Of a stretch of DNA of 64,000 nucleotides, positions 59,247 to 64,000 are shown piece after piece. The stretch comes from Mycoemilia scoparia. Its lineage: Eukaryota > Kickxellomycota > Kickxellomycetes > Kickxellales > Kickxellaceae. Position 1 is the stretch's first letter. Each line of letters begins with the position of its first letter. The notes under the pieces were generated by a model. It was given only the letters and a program-made list of their open reading frames with translations. It did not search any database and was not told the DNA's origin. Made by a program: the position numbers and the translations under genes. Where the stretch lies: positions 1 to 64,000 of the forward strand of contig JANBPU010000031.1 of the NCBI GenBank assembly GCA_027575805.1. The letters run 5' to 3'.

Positions 59247-59712
59247 TTCCGAAGGAAGAATAGAGAGGAAAGGGAATTGCTGTAGACAAGGAAAACTACA
59301 TTCTAGATTGCCCTGGGATATCTTATTTATAGCAAATGGGACTGAACCATTCAAAAGATTTAGAGTAGGGTTTACTGAAAGTAAAATATCACACCTACCA
59401 ATTTTTACTTTGTGTATAGTGAGATCAGCAATCATTTCTCTATACGCTAAATCGTATTGCTCTGCAACATTTTACAAAAAATACTGAAAAAGAAACTCAA
59501 GGTCATGCATTCAAAATGGTTGTTTGAAAATTGTCATACTTTGAATGATTTGGCCAATGATATGGGCCAAAAGTTCCACTAGCTGTTACTACGAAAATCA
59601 TATGACCAAACGGGAACTGGTTCCTAAAACTTTTGGAATCGCCAACTATGATTACAATCTTATTCGCCACATTTCGCATTATTTCTTTTGAGATTGCTCA
59701 AAAAATACAAAA
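59247..59712. other. intergenic region
   Basis: This is the upstream flank of the putative GPI-anchored gene, which then runs into the 49-bp tandem repeat. No gene is seen. Confidence 0.4.
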
Positions 59713-59960
59713 ATACACTATCCAAAGCATACAAATACAAATTTATATTTTAAGTTCAAAAATACACTATCCAAAGCATACAAATACAAATTTATATTTT
59801 AAGTTCAAAAATACACTATCCAAAGCATACAAATNNNNNNNNNNNNNNNNNNNNNNNNNNNNNNNACTATCCAAAGCATACAAATACAAATTTATATTTT
59901 AAGTTCAAAAATACACTATCCAAAGCATACAAATACAAATTTATATTTTAAGTTCAAAAA
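59713..59960. repeat. 49-bp tandem repeat, about five units, containing a run of Ns
   Basis: Units of 49 bp recur in register, each starting near ATACACTATCCAAAGCATAC, followed by AAATACAAATTTATATTTTA and AGTTCAAAA. The CACTATCC word begins at 59716, 59765, 59814 and 59914, with one more unit in the gap. Positions 59835-59865 are 31 Ns, a sequence gap inside the array. Register across the gap is off by 2 bp, so the true copy number is unknown. The array begins about 20 bp past the CSC1-like stop codon, in its 3' flank. Confidence 0.93.
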
Positions 59961-59978
59961 ACAGAATGAAAATAAATT

Positions 59979-62900
59979 TTAATGGTGATTGGGTAGATTG
60001 TGTTGGGAACTCTGGGTAATATTGGACTGTATGGACTTGGATGTTGAAAAGAAAGTGGACACACTTGAAGATCCCAGCGAGTAATTCGAATCTTCAAATG
60101 AATTTCCAGGCTGGTTAGTTGTAGGCCCTACCCTTCCCTTTTTATTTCTAATAGAGAATTTTGGCAAGTGTATTTCTTTGAAAAGACTACCAGGCTCTTC
60201 ATCTAGTTTAACTCGCGATTTTTTGTTAAGGTACGCCCCTTCAGCGTTCAGCTCAATGTCATATTCTCTTATACCAGGGATTAGCTGGTATAGCTTTTCG
60301 CAGCTATTGTGGTTATCTCTTGGAACCCAGAGTTTTAGAGTTGTCTCTTCCTTGAGAGATGGGTGGTAATATCCATCCCTCACGTCGTTTTCGAGTTCCC
60401 TAGACAGTGTACTTTTGTCGTCATCCATAGAACCTGCATTTCCTCTATCCAAAAGTGTTTCTTCATCGTCTTCTTTATCGCTAATGTTTCCATACTCTTT
60501 GCTACCCTTTCTTGTACCCAATATCTCCTTATTGGTCCTCTTTATCTTTCTAATCCCAGACTTGAATAGCCTTTTGGCCTGACTTTCAAGGAAGTAGTCA
60601 TCCTGAGAAACATCGAGTTTAAAAGTTGAAATTGGAAGGTATTTTATAAGGGGAAAGTATGCTTTGACTGTTATTACATTAGCTACGATAGTGCCTGCTA
60701 TAATAATGACTGTCAGCACAAGACGGATAATACTTCCGACATCGCCTTTAGAGCTGCTTATCATCTGAACCAGGAAGACTGCTTCAAAGATATATATCCC
60801 AAAATACATTTGAACCACTGATTTTGGGAAAGAAAGGCCACCAGTAGAGAACTTGGACTCATCATAAACATAAAAGAACTGGTAGCGGTAGGCAATGTAA
60901 AATAGGCCAAAGTATGAGGTAACAAGTACATTGATAATGGGTGCAAAACCAGAGTAGGTTGTACCAATGAGGAAAATAAGCGTGTGTTTTGGAATCTCGG
61001 TTCCCCACTTGAATCCGGACATTTCTATGGCTGCCTTGCGTGATCTTGGCGTGTCGCTACTAAGCAGAGGCTTGAGATGGCGAAATATAAGCGGTTTTTT
61101 CTGGAATAGCTCCTGAGCAGAGCCACTCCATCCCTCAAGCAACACATATGTAGCAAAGTAAACATATGCGCCAGGAATCAGCGTGTTGAGAAGCTTAGTC
61201 CACGCCTCGGTGGTGTTAAGTTGGCTTATAAAAGAAAAGAAACTAGATGAAACGACCGCACCGAAAAAGACATTGATGACAAGGTACGTGTAATACCTAT
61301 CCATGAGAGCCAACTCTATTTCAGACTTGAGTGTTTTGCCCTCAAATTTTACAAGTTTCTTTAGAATTTCTGGCAGCATTTTCATGAGGAGTGATGTCAA
61401 AAGAGCAGGGACAACACCTTGGATTACTGAAACTAGGTTTGAGGGAAGCGATTTTAGAATATTTTTATTATTATCTCCTAATGCTTTTTGGATGTTTTCT
61501 ATTGAAGCTATACTGGTTACAAATACCGTGATAGTGGTCCACCCAATGCACAAAATCACGGAGATGACGATGGAGATTGCAAAGCGGATGTTCCGACTCC
61601 AACTCCAAATACTGAGGTTTTCCCAAACAATGTCATCGTAGTCTATCTCCAGGACCTTTGGTTCCATGGCAAAGGTTTGTCCGTGGATCAGAGTTTGTGC
61701 GGCCATGTGAGCGGATATCTGGGAATGGAACTGAATGAATGCCGCTCTTTTCTTTTTGAACGCATCCCCAGGTTTCTTTTCTTTCTTTGCAAATCTCCGA
61801 GAAATTAGATCCCAAGACATCCGTATACTTTGCTTACATCCTTGGGAAAAGCCCACTTCAGACTCGACCTCATCTTGCTTTATACTTTCATTTGGATCTA
61901 GTTTTCCAAAGCAAATCGATATACACTTTTCTTTCTCTGTCTCATACTTTTTAATTAGCTGCTCATCTTGCTCCTTTCGTGTCAAAAGTGATTTGAAATG
62001 TTGCCTCTCGTTCTTTTTAAGCCCCTTTAACCCAACGGATTTCAAAATATCTATTTCCCGGTCTAATTGGTCCATGTCATCCTTGATTTGTTCTATCTCG
62101 CTATCCATGTCTTCAATACGGCTCTTCCAATATTCTGCCCACTCGCTCTTCTTTGTCAACTCAAACTGCTTCTTGAGAGTTTTGAAATCCTTATTCAGTT
62201 CGTGTATTTCTTTAAGTATAGGCTCAAGGTCATCAATGGCCTTTTGGTCGGAGGGTAATGAATACTTTGATTTAACTTTCTTTGCTTTTGAATTTTTACC
62301 AGGCGGACTTCCTGTTGCCAGCTCTGCAATATTTAACGATATGTGCTCTTTGCTTTGGTTATACTTTTTGGAACAATTACTGACACTGTCATTGGTTGTG
62401 GTTTGGTCAAGGATATGGACATCAGCTTTTGCATCCTGCTTATCGATGCTTCTGTAGTACTTATCGCACTGAATAGCATAGTCAGTAAATACCTTTTCGG
62501 CCTTCTTTTGAAGTTCTGCTCTTTCTTTTATAACCTTTTCAATCTCACTTACATCTCTGTGGAGATAAACCGCTTTAACGCCGCCAGGAAATGCAGAAAA
62601 CAGCTTTTCAAGCTGCATTTTATCCATTAGAAATTCCGGTATGCTATTAATCATTATAGTCCTTGACTTGGCATCCTCACGGTGCTCTTTTCTACGAAGA
62701 TATTTCCTCCTCAAAAGGACATAAATGTTGAGCTCTGTCATTATATTATAAAGTACGGTCGAAACAAATATGAAAGCATACACTATATGTCCCCACAAGA
62801 GGTTGCTCCCTTTCTTTATATTGTTCATAGTAAATGCATTGAGGCCCTTCTGCCCATTACCACCCATGTGATTCAATGGTAATAATAATCCCAATGATAT

Positions 62901-63293
62901 AAAACATAAGAATAAAAATAACTTGAACATCATCTTGATCATTCTAAGGAACATGTATGAGTCTAGAGATGTTCTCTCAATAAGAGCATAGTCAATGTCA
63001 TTACCCTTCAGGACTTTTGGTTTGCCATTTCCATCGTTTCCTTCTGAATGATTGGATACTATCTGTGGCCATATCCATGAAAATATGAACAGCCATCGCC
63101 TCTTTGGCTCCTCGAATCTCTTTTTCTCGTCAGCTAAAAAAGAGCGCGGCGAGTATACGTATGGAAATCTCCTGCGAAGAAGTGTGAATCCCAGGAAAAA
63201 GGCTCCCGCTATAGCATAATTTGCAGCTATAGAAGAAACTATGGTATCCAAACTATGGTTACTAGACCCGATTCCCTTCCCATTCTCTGACAT
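59979..63293 (-). CDS. CSC1/OSCA-family calcium-permeable stress-gated channel
   Basis: The intronless 1104-residue protein has the DUF221/RSN1 layout. An N-terminal three-helix block starts AIAGAFFLGFTLLRRRFPYV and contains FLCFISLGLLLPLNHMG and VYAFIFVSTVLYNIM. A large cytosolic domain follows (TIMINSIPEFLMDKMQLEKL near 218, HRDVSEIEKVIKERAELQKK, then AAFIQFHSQISAHMAAQTL). The 7-TM channel block runs from about 565 to 870 (IRFAISIVISVILCIGWTTI, GSAQELFQKKPLIFRHLKP, FAPIINVLVTSYFGLFYIAY). A C-terminal hydrophilic tail closes it. The cytosolic domain carries an extra coiled coil of 150 or so charged residues around 340-490, longer than in most homologues. Such channels open on osmotic or mechanical stress, and yeast relatives (Csc1, Rsn1) sit at the plasma membrane or in secretory compartments. 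Confidence 0.94.
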   Translation of the reverse strand: MSENGKGIGSSNHSLDTIVSSIAANYAIAGAFFLGFTLLRRRFPYVYSPRSFLADEKKRFEEPKRRWLFIFSWIWPQIVSNHSEGNDGNGKPKVLKGNDIDYALIERTSLDSYMFLRMIKMMFKLFLFLCFISLGLLLPLNHMGGNGQKGLNAFTMNNIKKGSNLLWGHIVYAFIFVSTVLYNIMTELNIYVLLRRKYLRRKEHREDAKSRTIMINSIPEFLMDKMQLEKLFSAFPGGVKAVYLHRDVSEIEKVIKERAELQKKAEKVFTDYAIQCDKYYRSIDKQDAKADVHILDQTTTNDSVSNCSKKYNQSKEHISLNIAELATGSPPGKNSKAKKVKSKYSLPSDQKAIDDLEPILKEIHELNKDFKTLKKQFELTKKSEWAEYWKSRIEDMDSEIEQIKDDMDQLDREIDILKSVGLKGLKKNERQHFKSLLTRKEQDEQLIKKYETEKEKCISICFGKLDPNESIKQDEVESEVGFSQGCKQSIRMSWDLISRRFAKKEKKPGDAFKKKRAAFIQFHSQISAHMAAQTLIHGQTFAMEPKVLEIDYDDIVWENLSIWSWSRNIRFAISIVISVILCIGWTTITVFVTSIASIENIQKALGDNNKNILKSLPSNLVSVIQGVVPALLTSLLMKMLPEILKKLVKFEGKTLKSEIELALMDRYYTYLVINVFFGAVVSSSFFSFISQLNTTEAWTKLLNTLIPGAYVYFATYVLLEGWSGSAQELFQKKPLIFRHLKPLLSSDTPRSRKAAIEMSGFKWGTEIPKHTLIFLIGTTYSGFAPIINVLVTSYFGLFYIAYRYQFFYVYDESKFSTGGLSFPKSVVQMYFGIYIFEAVFLVQMISSSKGDVGSIIRLVLTVIIIAGTIVANVITVKAYFPLIKYLPISTFKLDVSQDDYFLESQAKRLFKSGIRKIKRTNKEILGTRKGSKEYGNISDKEDDEETLLDRGNAGSMDDDKSTLSRELENDVRDGYYHPSLKEETTLKLWVPRDNHNSCEKLYQLIPGIREYDIELNAEGAYLNKKSRVKLDEEPGSLFKEIHLPKFSIRNKKGRVGPTTNQPGNSFEDSNYSLGSSSVSTFFSTSKSIQSNITQSSQHNLPNHH

Positions 63294-64000
63294 CTTGGAG
63301 AGTTGTTAAAATTGTAAGCTGTAAAACAACTATGAAGGAAAATTTGAAATATGTGTTTGTAATACCCACCTGGCTCTAGAAGGTAGGCAAGTGAGGTACT
63401 ATTATAAATAAAGTTCAAATATTAGGTATCTGTTTAAAATATAGTATTAAAAGTTGATAAGGATAAGAAAGCTAGAGTACAACTAAATAACCCAACTATA
63501 TTTTTAAAAATACCCAATGCTACATTACTGAGCATGTGCCAACATCTTTTCTGCTATTTGAATGAACTGGTGCTGTGTATTGTACTATAACCCTATTGTA
63601 GACTTTATTTGAAAATAGCAAAGAATTTATTCCCTTGGCACCACAATCAACTTCATTCAATTCCAAGCCATTAAAGCTAATATTCACAGCGCTGGATACA
63701 GAACATTAAGGCTCCTAAAAAAGAAATACTATCAAATCAGCATCCAGTATGCTGACTCTAATAGGATTCACAAATAGAACAATAGCCAAACCAAAGCCAA
63801 GATTTGAATCCCCTCTTTGCGATAAAAAAAGGCAGCATTAATCTTGTTTCTTTATATGGGTAATAATTTTTGAAGGGTGAAAGTTCACTAGTAAAACTGG
63901 ACACCCATTTGGCTGTGATTCCCCTATAATCACTGGTCCCCAAAATTCACCCTTCAAAAATTATTGCCCATATAAATTGATGAAGAGATGGCTCCGGAAC
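63294..64000. other. 5' flank of the channel gene with a MITE
   Basis: These 700 bp upstream of the CSC1-like start contain no supported gene. The best-preserved MITE (copy k) occupies 63858-63969. Confidence 0.5.
63858..63969 (+). mobile_element. MITE copy k (best preserved)
   Basis: Left end GGGTAATAATTTTTGAAGGG and right end ACCCTTCAAAAATTATTGCCC pair almost perfectly. With the flanking A/T bases the arms match 28 of 29. It is flanked by ATAT at 63854-63857 and 63970-63973. The 112-bp element carries no coding capacity. The core reads CCATTTGGCTGTGATTCCCC, then TATAATCACTGGTCCCC. Confidence 0.93.

Noticed and set aside
59713..59960. Regularly repeated units that could suggest a CRISPR array
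   Set aside because: The 49-bp units are contiguous with no unique spacers, lie in a eukaryotic genome, and have no cas genes nearby; this is an ordinary tandem repeat.

Overview
The window is nuclear DNA of a filamentous or early-diverging fungus, moderately AT-rich, with genes interrupted by short GT-AG introns (mostly about 40 to 120 nt). A Dad2-like DASH kinetochore subunit, an Erf4-type palmitoyltransferase subunit, a fungal-type CSC1 channel and a secreted tyrosinase fix it as fungal. The degenerate F-box/leucine-rich repeat gene and the tyrosinase are reminiscent of Kickxellomycotina (Coemansia/Smittium relatives), but that placement is inference. There is no bacterial, viral or organellar segment and no biosynthetic cluster.

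Layout. 0.3-13.3 kb: F-box/LRR-like protein (+), TRM6 (-), tyrosinase (+), a CCCH zinc-finger protein with a PAM2-like motif (-), a cytochrome P450 (+) and a small Dad2-like gene (-). 13.7-26.3 kb: SSL1 of TFIIH (-), an unrecognised helical protein (+), twinfilin with a long tail (-), a small secreted His/Asp-rich protein (+), mitoribosomal mS23 (-) divergent from ERV1 (+), and a Dal5-like MFS transporter (-). 28.4-43.4 kb: DNA polymerase delta subunit 2 (+), an SDF2-like MIR-domain protein (-), MPS1 kinase (+), NOT2 (+), ERF4 (+) and a Lys/Asp-rich nuclear-looking protein (+). 43.4-47.5 kb is a gene desert rich in small transposon relics. 47.5-64 kb: a very large Bro1/ALIX protein (+), glucose-6-phosphate isomerase (+), a tail-anchored protein (-), a 48-residue membrane protein (-), a putative GPI-anchored protein (-), and a CSC1/OSCA channel (-) with a 49-bp tandem repeat, interrupted by a run of Ns, just downstream of its stop codon.

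Most genes are single-copy housekeeping genes with no shared pathway. Two exceptions are the divergent pair RSM25/ERV1, both serving mitochondria, and the cell-division genes (DAD2, MPS1), which are dispersed.

The most notable unexplained structure is a family of about 12 copies of a roughly 85-118 bp inverted-repeat element scattered through the window. Its ends read GGGTAATAATTTTTGAAGGG and the reverse complement, and most copies are flanked by 4-bp A/T-only direct repeats. It behaves as a non-autonomous DNA transposon (MITE). Copies sit in 3' flanks, in one 374-bp divergent promoter and in the gene desert. No transposase gene is present in the window.
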